In this document: positions 17,419-25,892 of the stretch, one piece after another | How the letters are laid out: every line of letters starts with the position of its first letter | Position numbering within the stretch: the stretch's first letter is position 1 | Assembly: GCA_024399955.1 (NCBI GenBank) | Contig: JAKSNH010000006.1 | Coordinates: 1 to 64,000 of the forward strand | DNA length: 64,000 bases | DNA from: Paludibacteraceae bacterium | GTDB taxonomy: Bacteria; Bacteroidota; Bacteroidia; Bacteroidales; Paludibacteraceae | Direction: 5' to 3' | The notes under the pieces: model-generated | Seen by the model: only the letters and a program-made list of their open reading frames with translations | What the model was told of the DNA's origin: nothing | Databases searched by the model: none | Program-made: the position numbers and the translations under genes

Positions 17419-17772
17419 ATGGATTTGATGAAGATTGCCGAAGAGGCATTTGCCGGTGAGAAGAAAGAGTTCCCGGCTTTCCAAGCTGGTGACCAAATCA
17501 CTATCGCTTATCGTATTAAAGAAGGTAACAAGGAGCGTATCCAAGAATTCCGTGGCGACGTTATCGCTATCCACGGTGACGGCGACAAAAAACGCTTCAC
17601 TGTTCGCAAAATGAGTGGCAACGTCGGCGTTGAACGTATCTTCCCGATGGATAGCCCCTTCATTGAGAACATCACCATCAACAAGTACGGTAAAGTACGT
17701 CGCGCTAAGTTGTACTACTTACGTGACCTAACCGGTAAAAAGGCTCGTATCCAGGAACGTCGCGTTAAATAA
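17419..17772 (+). CDS. rplS: 50S ribosomal protein L19
   Basis: Large-subunit protein at the subunit interface. The 117 residues contain the family blocks FQAGDQITIAYRIKEGNKERIQEFRG, FTVRKMSGNVGVERIFPMDSPFI and GKVRRAKLYYLRDLTGKKARI. Length and ends are normal. It is monocistronic here, with its own promoter and a terminator at 17799-17823, instead of lying in the rpsP-rimM-trmD-rplS operon known from Proteobacteria. Confidence 0.98.
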   Translation: MDLMKIAEEAFAGEKKEFPAFQAGDQITIAYRIKEGNKERIQEFRGDVIAIHGDGDKKRFTVRKMSGNVGVERIFPMDSPFIENITINKYGKVRRAKLYYLRDLTGKKARIQERRVK

Positions 17773-17798
17773 CCGACACACCTACAAGCCAAAGAAAA

Positions 17799-17823
17799 AG
17801 CCCGCTCTGCGGACTTTTTTTTT
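17799..17823 (+). terminator. Terminator of rplS
   Basis: AGCCCGC-tct-GCGGACT forms a stem with one internal mismatch, followed by a run of nine T. Confidence 0.8.
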
Positions 17824-17881
17824 ACCTATACGCTTTTTTGTCCATATTTGTATTAGTTTTAGCTTTAAAAATGCAAATATA

Positions 17882-17913
17882 TTTGCGTATTCCAAATTTT
17901 TGTTGTATATTTG
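17882..17913 (+). promoter_or_regulatory. Promoter of the toxin-antitoxin pair
   Basis: TTTG at 17882-17885, a 20-base spacer, TATATTTG at 17906-17913; start expected near 17920. The perfect palindrome CAAATATATTTG (17874-17885) overlaps the -33 box and could be the operator for autoregulation. Confidence 0.82.
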
Positions 17914-17947
17914 CACCGAAATTGAAAAAAAGATAAAATAACTATAT

Positions 17948-18187
17948 ATGAGTGCACTTCAATTACAAACATGCGAACGGCTTATTCATGCGATGGGACC
18001 AATGATTTACAATCCAACGCAAGTAGAGCGAGTAATGAATTATATTACTTCTCTCCAAGCAGATGCTCCATGTCAATTTAACCATGAAGAGATGACCAAT
18101 ATATTGGCATCAGGTATTGCTCAAACTCGACAAGGGGTTGGTGTTTCACATGAAGAACTCAAAAAAGTGACGACCTCATGGCTGTGA
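17948..18187 (+). CDS. Antitoxin-like protein of a ParE-type pair
   Basis: A 79-residue protein encoded directly before a ParE/RelE toxin and overlapping it by 10 bases. Residues 55-79 (GIAQTRQGVGVSHEELKKVTTSWL) resemble the toxin-binding tail of many ParD/RelB-type antitoxins, where a helix ends in a tryptophan-leucine pair. The N-terminal 50 residues are less familiar: they do not show a clear ribbon-helix-helix, so the DNA-binding mode is unclear. The pair has its own promoter and terminator. Confidence 0.75.
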   Translation: MSALQLQTCERLIHAMGPMIYNPTQVERVMNYITSLQADAPCQFNHEEMTNILASGIAQTRQGVGVSHEELKKVTTSWL

Positions 18188-18495
18188 TTATTTGGCAAGA
18201 CTCGGCAGTATGTCACTTAAAAGCGATATATGACTATTATCGTGAAAATGCGTCTGCAGAAGTGGCAGCGCGAATTCTTTTAGATCTTCAAAATGCCCCA
18301 GACATATTATCCTTATATCCGGAAATTGGTTCAAAAGAAGAAAGTTTTTCTGAATTATCTTCAAACCTCCGTTATTTAGTAGTTCGTAAACACTACAAGA
18401 TTATTTATTTATACGAGAATAATATTTGCTCTATTTTGGCCATTTGGGATGTTCGTCAAGACCCCGAGCAATTACAAGAATTGATTTTTAATTAA
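18178..18495 (+). CDS. ParE/RelE-family toxin
   Basis: The 105-residue protein has the family layout: an N-terminal strand (VIIWQDSAVCHLKAIYDYYREN), a helical hairpin (ASAEVAARILLDLQNAPDILSLYPEIG), then strands ending in LRYLVVRKHYKIIYLYENN and AILAIWDVRQDPEQL. The core RYLVVRKHYKIIY with a late WDVRQDP matches ParE toxins that poison gyrase, but RelE-type ribosome cleavage is not excluded. It is intact and is followed by a terminator at 18520-18548. Confidence 0.85.
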   Translation: MAVIIWQDSAVCHLKAIYDYYRENASAEVAARILLDLQNAPDILSLYPEIGSKEESFSELSSNLRYLVVRKHYKIIYLYENNICSILAIWDVRQDPEQLQELIFN

Positions 18496-18519
18496 CCCAA
18501 TTATTTATCCCAATCTACT

Positions 18520-18548
18520 AACCGCCCCGAGTATCGAGGCGGTTTTCT
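18520..18548 (+). terminator. Terminator of the toxin-antitoxin pair
   Basis: AACCGCC-c-CGA pairs with TCG-a-GGCGGTT around a GTA loop, followed by TTCTTATTT. Confidence 0.8.
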
Positions 18549-18671
18549 TATTTCCACCCTTTCCGTCCGTATTTGTATCAATTACCTGCGGTGCTATGGG
18601 CTTGGGCCTTTACGCGTTGCGTCATCTCAGACTATAAAAATGCAATTTTTATCCAAAAGTTGCCATTTTTA

Positions 18672-18703
18672 TTTGCATATATGCAAAATTTTCTGTAATT
18701 TTG
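18672..18703 (+). promoter_or_regulatory. Promoter of the FemAB-like gene, nearly leaderless
   Basis: TTTG at 18672-18675, a 20-base spacer, TAATTTTG at 18696-18703; the upstream box is the full palindrome TTTGCATATATGCAAA. The start site is expected near 18710 and the ATG is at 18715. Confidence 0.88.
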
Positions 18704-18714
18704 CACCTTGTTAT

Positions 18715-19554
18715 ATGACGAACTTCTTTCAGACATATGCCGCACGGTCGCTCTTCGAGCGCTTTATCTATATTGAACTCGACCCCTCCTGCTCCTGCTT
18801 GGCCCAAATACAAGGCCATGGACCATCCAAACGCGCCATCATTCAAGGCGGCTTCCGCATCGACCTTACGCTAAACGCTCAACGCTCAACGCTCGCGCTT
18901 ATGCGCGACATGCGCCTCCTCGCCCGCCGCCGCGGATGTATTTACGCCGAAATGCGATGCTTCGACGACTACTCGCCCTTCCATGACGCACTCATACAGG
19001 CCGGATGGACCTATTCGCCGCACTACGACGTACTAATCTATCCCGATAGAGAAGTGCCGGAAACAAAGATGCGACAGATAAACGCGGCGCAGCAGCAGGG
19101 ACAGACGTGGCGCGAAGCAAACTCCGAAAACGACGTCAAAGACTTCTATCAATGCCTTAGCTTGCTCTATCGCACTAAAGTGCATCGACCTCTACCGCCT
19201 CTCCGATTCTTCCTCCGCGCATGGCGAAACGGCATAACACTCCTGGTCGTTGAGCAATCCCAACCGCAGCCCCACATCATCGGCGGCGTTCTGATGCCCA
19301 TCTTCGACTCCAAAGCCTACGAGTGGTATATATGCGGGCAGGTTATGAGCACATGGGCCATGATTTCCTACTGCCGAAACAACCATATACCCGTCATTGA
19401 CATGATGGGAGCCGGCGAACCCGGAGTGCCCTATGGCGTCAGGGACTTTAAACTGCAAATGGGAGGAGAACTCAAGGAGTGGGGCAGGTACATAACTATC
19501 ATTCATCCCCTCATCTACCGATTAGGTAAATGGTGGATCAATCGTCATCGTTAA
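18715..19554 (+). CDS. FemAB/GNAT-fold acyltransferase-like protein
   Basis: A 279-residue protein resembling the FemAB/BioF2-type acetyltransferase fold: FERFIYIELDPSCSCLAQIQG near the start, MRLLARRRGCIYAEMRC, and a C-terminal GNAT-like block (IIGGVLMPIFDSKAYEWYICG, VPYGVRDFKLQMGGELKEWG). Members with the final FKxxFGG-type motif add aminoacyl groups to peptidoglycan precursors; the substrate here is unknown. I chose the ATG at 18715, since the in-frame ATG at 18640 lies upstream of and through the promoter. Residues about 52-61 (TLNAQRSTLA) are encoded by four heptamers (18868-18895). It overlaps the frame of the next gene only if that gene starts early. Confidence 0.75.
   Translation: MTNFFQTYAARSLFERFIYIELDPSCSCLAQIQGHGPSKRAIIQGGFRIDLTLNAQRSTLALMRDMRLLARRRGCIYAEMRCFDDYSPFHDALIQAGWTYSPHYDVLIYPDREVPETKMRQINAAQQQGQTWREANSENDVKDFYQCLSLLYRTKVHRPLPPLRFFLRAWRNGITLLVVEQSQPQPHIIGGVLMPIFDSKAYEWYICGQVMSTWAMISYCRNNHIPVIDMMGAGEPGVPYGVRDFKLQMGGELKEWGRYITIIHPLIYRLGKWWINRHR
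18868..18895. repeat. Heptamer repeat (ACGCTCA x4) inside the FemAB-like gene
   Basis: Units are ACGCTAA, ACGCTCA, ACGCTCA, ACGCTCG, read in frame as LNAQRSTL. Confidence 0.9.
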
Positions 19555-19556
19555 TC

Positions 19557-22424
19557 ATGCAACTACTCACCGATGCTCTACATAGAATAGCATACGCTAC
19601 CGACGCATCTGCCTATCGCGAGATGCCACTCGCTGTGGCCTATCCGCATAACGAAGACGACCTACGTTGGCTGCTGACCGAAGCGCAACGCAGGCATACC
19701 CATCTCATCCCTCGCGCAGGAGGTACTAGCATAGCCGGACAAGTTGTCGGAAACGGCATCGTCGTCGATGTTAGCCGATATATGAACGCTATTCTCGAAA
19801 TCAATCCCGACCAACGATGGGTGCGCGTGCAACCCGGCGTCGTACGGGATGAACTCAATCTCGCGCTGCAACCTTACGGACTCTTCTTCAGCCCCGAAAC
19901 AAGCACCTCCAACCGATGCTGCATAGGCGGTATGGTCGGCAATAACTCATGCGGAACACATAGCCTCATCTATGGCAGCACTCGACATCACGTCATCGGA
20001 ATGCGCATCATGCTCGCCGATGGATCCGTACATGGCATAGGACAACTGTCCGTGCCCGATGAACAGCCATCCGAACTCTACCAATCCATCTTGCAGCAAC
20101 TCCATACATGGCAGCAAGACCCGCAGGTCATGAGTCTCCTACGCACTAACTTCCCCGATCCGTCCTTACAACGACGCAGCTGCGGTTACGCCCTCGACGA
20201 AACGCTCAATCATCAATCATCAATAATCAATAATCAATATACAATAAGCAATAAGTTGGGTCTCAACTTATGCTCCCTCATCACCGGCAGCGAAGGCACA
20301 CTCTGCTTCGTCACCGAGATAATGCTCAGCCTCGACCCCATCCCTCCTGCTCATAAGATAGCTGTATGTCAGTTCCTCAACCATATAGATGAAGCATGGC
20401 AAGCTAACCTCGAGGCACTGCAACAGCACCCCGTCGCTGTCGAACTAATCGACGGCAAGATACTGCAACTCGCCAAAGATAACCCGGCCGCTGCGCAACA
20501 TATGCAGGTGCTCGGACTCGACCCTAACCACCTCCCCGCCGCCATCCTCGTCTCCGAATTCTGGTCCGATTCAACAACAATAAGCAACCTGCAACCTGCA
20601 ACTTGCAATCATCAATCGTCAACTTTTGTCGATTCAAAAGTTGACGCCATCTGGTCTCTCCGCAAGGCCGGATTAGGTGTCCTCACCGGCATGGACGGGG
20701 ACGCTAAACCCGTCGGCGTCATCGAAGATACAGCGGTTGCTCCTCAGCGGCTCGCCGACTACATAGCTGACTTCCGTGCTATGCTCGATAGCCTACAGCT
20801 CGACTGCGTGTATTATGGACATATATCCACTGGGGAACTGCATCTCAGACCTATACTCAACCTCAAGGACCCTAACGACCGAATTAAGTTCCGTCAGGTG
20901 GCACAAGCAACCGCTGAACTCGTCAAGAAACATCATGGCAGCCTAAGTGGCGAACATGGAGACGGACGGCTACGCGGGGAGTTCATACCCCTCGTCTATG
21001 GACAGGAAGTCTATGACCTCTTCTGCCAACTCAAACGCACCTGGGACCCTAACTCCCTCCTCAATATGGGCAAGATAGTCAACACCCCTCCCATGGATGC
21101 CTTCCTCCGCTATGACCAATCACCAATCTGCAATAATCAATCTACAATAAGCAATAATCAATCTGCAATAATCAATCGAGTCGAACGCTGCAACGGCTCC
21201 GCCGACTGCCGCAAGTCAATCGCCATGGGTGGACTCATGTGCCCTACCTACAAGATGAGCAGGGACGAGATTCTCTCCACTCGCGCTCGCGCCAATATAC
21301 TCCGAGAAAAACTCACTCGCGACCCTCATGGCATCACTTCCGAGGAAGTGCAGGAAGTGCTCGACTCCTGTTTGGCTTGCAAAGGATGCAAGAGCGACTG
21401 CCCCAGTAATGTGGACATGACTACTCTTCGCAGTGAACTGCTGCAGCTTCAGCACGATATACAAGGCACTCCCTTCCGCTCATGGATGGTTGCACGCATG
21501 GCTATCATTGAACGGCTCGGCTCACTCGTACCCGCTATCTATAACTTCTGCGCCACCAACACCTTCATCTCATCTATCATCAAACGCATCGTACGTTTCT
21601 CCCCTCATCGCCGCATCCCCACCATCGCCCGCCACTCCATGCGGAAACAAATCAATAATCAATCTACAATCTGCAATAATCAATCATCAATAATCAATAA
21701 TCAATCGAAGACGATCTACCTCTTTGCCGACGAGTTCACCTCCCTCCATGAACCAGCCCTCGGACTGCATTTCGCACAACTCCTCACCGCCCTCGGCTAT
21801 CGCGTCATCGTACCCAAGCATGTCGAGTCCGGACGTGCAGCTATGTCCAAAGGTTGTTTACGTCTCGCCGCCAAGTATGCCAAACGCAATATACGTCTCC
21901 TTGCACCTCTCATAACACCCGATACACCGCTCATCGGTATCGAACCCTCGTGTATTCTCTCCTTCCGGGACGAGTACCCGCGGTTAGTGGATGACCCTCG
22001 CGCACAGACCCTCGCGCAGAACACTTTCCTCTACGACGAGTGGCTCATGCGCGAAGTGCAACGCGGACGGATATCTGCCGATAACTTCACCCAACTCCAT
22101 CAGACGATCTACCTCCATGGACATTGCCACCAAAAAGCCATCGTCGGCATCCAACCCACTGCCGACTGCCTACGACTCACCGGCGCCGATGTACATATCA
22201 TACCATCCTCCTGCTGCGGAATGGCAGGGTCATTCGGGTATGAGAAGGAGCATTACGACACCAGCATGGCGATTGGCGAATCAGTCCTCTTCCCCGCTGT
22301 ACGTGCCGCCAAAGGTATCGTATGTGCGCCCGGCACCAGCTGCCGACAGCAGATTCTTGACGGAACAGGCATACAAGCTATCCATCCCATCGAGGTCTTA
22401 TATCAGTTAGTAAAAAAACATTAA
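19557..22424 (+). CDS. FAD-linked oxidase fused to Fe-S (CCG) domains, D-lactate dehydrogenase-like
   Basis: The 955-residue protein joins an FAD-binding type 4 oxidase (about 1-500; PRAGGTSIAGQ, MVGNNSCGTHSLIYGSTRHH, SLSGEHGDGRLRG) to two 4Fe-4S motifs (near 545-560, and near 605-620 as CLACKGCKSDCPS) and a C-terminal CCG domain (SSCCGMAGSFGYEKEHY near 885). Such fusions oxidise D-lactate, glycolate or similar 2-hydroxy acids and pass electrons to quinone. ATG 19557 is preferred to 19530, which would overlap the previous gene. Four repeat tracts lie in frame (20204-20256, 20577-20645, 21118-21176, 21650-21709), together about 80 residues, all between domains or in linkers. This explains part of its length. 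Confidence 0.9.
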   Translation: MQLLTDALHRIAYATDASAYREMPLAVAYPHNEDDLRWLLTEAQRRHTHLIPRAGGTSIAGQVVGNGIVVDVSRYMNAILEINPDQRWVRVQPGVVRDELNLALQPYGLFFSPETSTSNRCCIGGMVGNNSCGTHSLIYGSTRHHVIGMRIMLADGSVHGIGQLSVPDEQPSELYQSILQQLHTWQQDPQVMSLLRTNFPDPSLQRRSCGYALDETLNHQSSIINNQYTISNKLGLNLCSLITGSEGTLCFVTEIMLSLDPIPPAHKIAVCQFLNHIDEAWQANLEALQQHPVAVELIDGKILQLAKDNPAAAQHMQVLGLDPNHLPAAILVSEFWSDSTTISNLQPATCNHQSSTFVDSKVDAIWSLRKAGLGVLTGMDGDAKPVGVIEDTAVAPQRLADYIADFRAMLDSLQLDCVYYGHISTGELHLRPILNLKDPNDRIKFRQVAQATAELVKKHHGSLSGEHGDGRLRGEFIPLVYGQEVYDLFCQLKRTWDPNSLLNMGKIVNTPPMDAFLRYDQSPICNNQSTISNNQSAIINRVERCNGSADCRKSIAMGGLMCPTYKMSRDEILSTRARANILREKLTRDPHGITSEEVQEVLDSCLACKGCKSDCPSNVDMTTLRSELLQLQHDIQGTPFRSWMVARMAIIERLGSLVPAIYNFCATNTFISSIIKRIVRFSPHRRIPTIARHSMRKQINNQSTICNNQSSIINNQSKTIYLFADEFTSLHEPALGLHFAQLLTALGYRVIVPKHVESGRAAMSKGCLRLAAKYAKRNIRLLAPLITPDTPLIGIEPSCILSFRDEYPRLVDDPRAQTLAQNTFLYDEWLMREVQRGRISADNFTQLHQTIYLHGHCHQKAIVGIQPTADCLRLTGADVHIIPSSCCGMAGSFGYEKEHYDTSMAIGESVLFPAVRAAKGIVCAPGTSCRQQILDGTGIQAIHPIEVLYQLVKKH
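20204..20256. repeat. Heptamer repeat (ATCAATA type) in the FAD domain
   Basis: Seven or so degenerate heptamers (ATCAATC, ATCAATA, ATCAATA, TACAATA and relatives). In frame they encode NHQSSIINNQYTISNK at about residues 218-234. Confidence 0.9.
20577..20645. repeat. GCAACCT heptamers plus an 11-bp perfect inverted repeat
   Basis: GCAACCT, GCAACCT, GCAACTT, GCAATCA heptamers (complement of the GCAGGTT family) are followed by GTCAACTTTTG (20618-20628), a 6-base loop and CAAAAGTTGAC (20635-20645). All of it is in frame, at residues about 341-363. No T tract follows, so it is not a terminator. Confidence 0.9.
21118..21176. repeat. Heptamer repeat (CAATAAT type) between FAD and Fe-S domains
   Basis: Units such as CAATAAT, CAATCTA, CAATAAG, CAATAAT, CAATCTG follow with a strict 7-base step, encoding CNNQSTISNNQSAIIN just before the first Fe-S motif. 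Confidence 0.9.
21650..21709. repeat. Heptamer repeat (ATCAATA type) before the CCG domain
   Basis: About eight degenerate heptamers, encoding INNQSTICNNQSSIINNQS at residues about 699-717, in the linker before the C-terminal CCG region. Confidence 0.9.
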
Positions 22425-22435
22425 TCTTTGCATAT

Positions 22436-23632
22436 ATGGAAATATCTCAACGTGCTCAGAACATGCCGCAATCGCCTATTCGTAAACTGGCTAAGTACGC
22501 GGACGCTGCTAAACTCAGTGGCACGAAAGTCTATCACCTCAATATAGGTCAGCCCGATATAGCTACGCCTAAGTGCGCACTCGAGGCGGTGCAGCATTTC
22601 ACTCCCGAAGTGCTCGACTACTCGCCTTCCCAGGGACTCAAGTCCCTACGCACTAAGATGGTCAGTTACTATGCTAAGTATGGTATTGACCTCAGTCCCG
22701 ATGAGATTATCATCACTTCCGGTGGATCCGAAGCTATCATGTTCGCTTATATGGCATGCCTCAATCCCGGAGACGAGATTATAGTCACCGACCCCAGCTA
22801 TGCCAACTACATGGCATTCGCTATCAGCTGCGGTGCTATCGTCAAAAGCGTCAAGACTCATATCGAAGATGGATTCAAACTGCCGCCCGTCGAGGAGTTC
22901 GAAAAGCAGATAACCGATAAGACGCGAGCTATACTTATCTGTAACCCTAATAACCCCACCGGCTATCTCTATACCAAGCAGGAGATGCGGCAGATACGCG
23001 ACCTCGTTCGCAAATACAACCTCTACCTCTTCTCCGATGAGGTCTATCGTGAGTTTATCTACACCAAACGTCCGTATATATCCGCGTGCCATCTCGAAGG
23101 TATCGAAGAGAATGTCATCCTTGTGGACTCCGTCTCTAAACGCTATTCCGAATGCGGCATACGTATCGGGGCACTCATCACTAAGAATAAACAGGTGCGG
23201 CAAGCCGTTATGAAGTTCTGTCAGGCACGACTCTCACCTCCACTCTTCGGACAGGTCGTTGCCGAAGCCAGTCTCAGTACTCCGGAGGAGTATATGGAGG
23301 AGGTCTATGACGAGTATGTCTCCCGTCGTAATTTCCTTATCGACCAACTCAATCAGATCCCTGGCGTCTTTGCTCCTACACCCATGGGCGCTTTCTATGT
23401 CATGGTGCGACTGCCGGTTGATGATACCGAACGGTTCTGTCAGTGGTGCTTAACGGATTTCTCTTACGAAGGACAAACGGTCATGATGGCGCCCGGCTCC
23501 GGCTTCTATACCGACCCCACCGAGGGACGGGACCAAGTCCGTATGGCGTATGTTCTCAATAAGGACGAACTCGCCAAAGCCATGATCGTCCTCCGCAAAG
23601 CCCTCGAAGAATATAACTCCCTCCCCAAATGA
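22436..23632 (+). CDS. Class I/II PLP-dependent aminotransferase (aspartate aminotransferase-like)
   Basis: A 398-residue transaminase with LNIGQPDIATP near residue 35, the NPNNPTGYLYTKQEM motif near 165, and the PLP lysine in SVSKRYSECGIRIGAL near residue 234. The C-terminal block MMAPGSGFYTDPTEGRDQVRMAY is usual in the AspC/AlaA group of Bacteroidota. It lies 11 bases after the oxidoreductase and overlaps the next gene by 4 bases. The amino donor cannot be named from sequence. Confidence 0.92.
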   Translation: MEISQRAQNMPQSPIRKLAKYADAAKLSGTKVYHLNIGQPDIATPKCALEAVQHFTPEVLDYSPSQGLKSLRTKMVSYYAKYGIDLSPDEIIITSGGSEAIMFAYMACLNPGDEIIVTDPSYANYMAFAISCGAIVKSVKTHIEDGFKLPPVEEFEKQITDKTRAILICNPNNPTGYLYTKQEMRQIRDLVRKYNLYLFSDEVYREFIYTKRPYISACHLEGIEENVILVDSVSKRYSECGIRIGALITKNKQVRQAVMKFCQARLSPPLFGQVVAEASLSTPEEYMEEVYDEYVSRRNFLIDQLNQIPGVFAPTPMGAFYVMVRLPVDDTERFCQWCLTDFSYEGQTVMMAPGSGFYTDPTEGRDQVRMAYVLNKDELAKAMIVLRKALEEYNSLPK

Positions 23633-25032
23633 AACGTCTTGGACTCATAGTGTTTGGTGTTTGTTGTCTCATATCTAGTGTTTTAGGAAAAACAGTAGTG
23701 GCGACAGTAGATTCATATCAGTCGGCAACGCTGAGTGGCGATATATGGTCAGCTGATATGAAAGCTATTTATTATAATGATACCAAAAATGGTGGACGCA
23801 TAGGAGCTGATAAAACCGCAACGATGACAATATCCGGGATGCCGGCAGGTACCATAGATGGCATTACATTATGGATGCATTCAAATATCAATAGTGGGGC
23901 AGGAGAAGTAGAATTGAAGGTGGGAGATGAATCAACTATCGTGGCTACTGGCGATTATAAGGATTGGCCAGGACGAGAAGGATATGCAACTGATTTTGAA
24001 TCAATAAAAATTTATAATCAATGTTTGTCCATTTTTGAAGGAGCATCGGTAACTATAGTGATAAGAGGTGACAAAAACTCTTTGTATATAAAGCAAATGG
24101 ATGTTGATTACACTCCTGCTCCTGCGACACCGCATAATGTGACGTTGAGTTGGGTGGATAAGTCTTTGAAGCGATGTGAGCGAGTGCTACAAGAGAAAGG
24201 TATTAAACAGGGTGTGCCGTTGGTAGCAGTGCCTGACAGTTGTAAGTCTATTTTAAATAATGGGGTTTCTTGGAGGTTTATAGGATGGAGTGAAAATGCT
24301 AAACCAAAGGAATATACTCGGGTGTATGAAACGTCCGATAGGTATTATCCTCAGAGAGATGTGACGCTTTATGCTGTGTATAGTGATGATGAGAGTGATA
24401 TGCGTCAAGATACAACCATTACAGGTGGAGAATATATGATGGCTTTGGGAGATGTAAATAATATATTGCACGTAATGTATGGTAGGTGGAACGAGAACCA
24501 AATCCAATTAAAATCCATCAAAGTAGAGGATGCAAAGGATGGTTTATATCATTACCAAACCAATGCGATTCCTGAAGATTGGCGATATACGATTGATGTG
24601 CAAGGTGATAGTTTAACCATTTGGCATGCGGCTTCTCAGACTTGGATTGGGTATGATTTGTTCTCCACGAAAAAGAAAGGTTCTCCCATTAAATCTTATT
24701 GGAAATGGGTCAAAACTGCACATGGCTCAATCTGCCTTTATGCTGATCAAGATAATGATGTATATTTAGTTCTTGATGGAAAGAATTTTGGGGAGAATCC
24801 TTATGTTAGTATAGACAAGAAATTTCTTAGAACAGATTGTGTTTTCTGGGTTTTTTTCCCTGTGGAAAATGTACCAATAGAGGCGCAAACTAATTGGACT
24901 ACGTTTATTGAGCAGACTGGGTGGTATTCCGTAAAAAATGAAGATGTCAAGGCCATCAAGGTATGGAAAAATGGACAAATCTATATATGTAAGGATAATC
25001 ATTTATATACAATTTTGGGGGAAATATTATGA
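23629..25032 (+). CDS. AT-rich secreted protein of unknown function with an InlB-type repeat
   Basis: A 467-residue protein with a signal peptide (residues 1-20, ending SVLG). Residues about 20-160 form a beta-rich domain with VVATVDSYQSATLSGDIWSADMK, and about 165-250 resembles an InlB/Listeria-Bacteroides repeat (NNGVSWRFIGWSENAKPKEY...RDVTLYAVYSDD). The rest is unrecognised, with many aromatic residues. Codon use is strikingly AT-rich against the C-rich neighbours on both sides, suggesting recent acquisition or different selection. It overlaps both flanking genes by 4 bases, so it sits in the translation-coupled row. Confidence 0.8.
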   Translation: MKRLGLIVFGVCCLISSVLGKTVVATVDSYQSATLSGDIWSADMKAIYYNDTKNGGRIGADKTATMTISGMPAGTIDGITLWMHSNINSGAGEVELKVGDESTIVATGDYKDWPGREGYATDFESIKIYNQCLSIFEGASVTIVIRGDKNSLYIKQMDVDYTPAPATPHNVTLSWVDKSLKRCERVLQEKGIKQGVPLVAVPDSCKSILNNGVSWRFIGWSENAKPKEYTRVYETSDRYYPQRDVTLYAVYSDDESDMRQDTTITGGEYMMALGDVNNILHVMYGRWNENQIQLKSIKVEDAKDGLYHYQTNAIPEDWRYTIDVQGDSLTIWHAASQTWIGYDLFSTKKKGSPIKSYWKWVKTAHGSICLYADQDNDVYLVLDGKNFGENPYVSIDKKFLRTDCVFWVFFPVENVPIEAQTNWTTFIEQTGWYSVKNEDVKAIKVWKNGQIYICKDNHLYTILGEIL

Positions 25033-25838
25033 GAAAAATCTTTTTAATTAGTGCACTAATCGCAATCACCGCTCCCGCAATGGCGTGGGGACCTACCGGA
25101 CATAGGGTAATCGCTCAAATAGCCTACCAGTACCTCAACGGAAAAACAAAAAAACAAATCGAAAAAACACTCGGAAAAAATGGCATGGTGTACTGGACCA
25201 ACTGGGCCGACGAAATAAAAAGCGCCCCTTCCATCTACTCAACATCCTACGATTGGCACTTCCAAGATCTCGAACAAGGACTCTCACCTGCCGACATCGA
25301 CTCACTCATTCAGCACTTCCCTAACCACGGAGGACGGCTGTGGACAACTACTTCACAACTGCTGCAACCTCAGATGTGGGAAACAACACAACCTCTGCCT
25401 ATCAACGGAGAAATGATGACCTACCAAGATCGACTCGTCTTCCTGATTCATCTCATCGGTGACTGCTTCTGCCCTATGCACATGGCGCAGGAAGTGGACA
25501 AAGGTGGCAATAAAACCAAATTCAAATGGTTCGGCGAACCAACTAACCTACATAACATCTGGGATGAACAACTCATCGACGCTCGTGGATACTCATACAC
25601 CGAATACGCCCAACTCATCCTCATCACCTACGGCAACCAGGCCGACTCCATACAACAACAATCACCGACCCAACTCATGCAAACCGTCTACAACACCACC
25701 TCCGGCATCTACCAATACTACCAAAACGGCGACAATAATACCTACCACTACATCTGGAATTGGCACCAACCCTGCGAACAACTCCTCTTCAACGCCGGAG
25801 TCACCCTCGCCCGCGTCCTCAATGCTCGCATTCACTAA
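25029..25838 (+). CDS. S1/P1 nuclease-family secreted enzyme
   Basis: The 269-residue protein has a signal peptide cut before WGPTGHRVIAQIAYQYL. The N-terminal Trp and the His of TGHRV are zinc ligands in this family, and the other zinc motifs follow: WADEIKS, HFQDLEQG, HLIGDCFCPMHMAQEVDKGG and NLHNIWDEQLI. P1-type nucleases cut single-stranded nucleic acids at the 3' side and remove 3' phosphates. The overlap of 4 bases with the previous gene suggests joint expression. It probably acts in the periplasm or outside the cell. Confidence 0.88.
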   Translation: MRKIFLISALIAITAPAMAWGPTGHRVIAQIAYQYLNGKTKKQIEKTLGKNGMVYWTNWADEIKSAPSIYSTSYDWHFQDLEQGLSPADIDSLIQHFPNHGGRLWTTTSQLLQPQMWETTQPLPINGEMMTYQDRLVFLIHLIGDCFCPMHMAQEVDKGGNKTKFKWFGEPTNLHNIWDEQLIDARGYSYTEYAQLILITYGNQADSIQQQSPTQLMQTVYNTTSGIYQYYQNGDNNTYHYIWNWHQPCEQLLFNAGVTLARVLNARIH

Positions 25839-25860
25839 TTCCTACTTGGCTAATTGATAA

Positions 25861-25888
25861 ACTCTAAACTCTAAACGCTAAACGCTCA
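25861..25888. repeat. Heptamer repeat (ACTCTAA/ACGCTAA x4) before the deacetylase-like gene
   Basis: Units are ACTCTAA, ACTCTAA, ACGCTAA, ACGCTCA; the tract ends 4 bases before the ATG at 25893. Confidence 0.95.
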
Positions 25889-25892
25889 AATC

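Noticed and set aside
18589..18650. Sequence TGCGGTGCTATGGGCTTGGG as another SECPEAP element
   Set aside because: The GTGCC/GGCAC stem is not formed and there are no flanking heptamers.
22427..22440. TTTGCATATATGG before the aminotransferase, like the palindromic promoter box
   Set aside because: No TAnnTTTG follows 20 bases later, and the ATG of the box itself is the gene's start codon in a coupled row.
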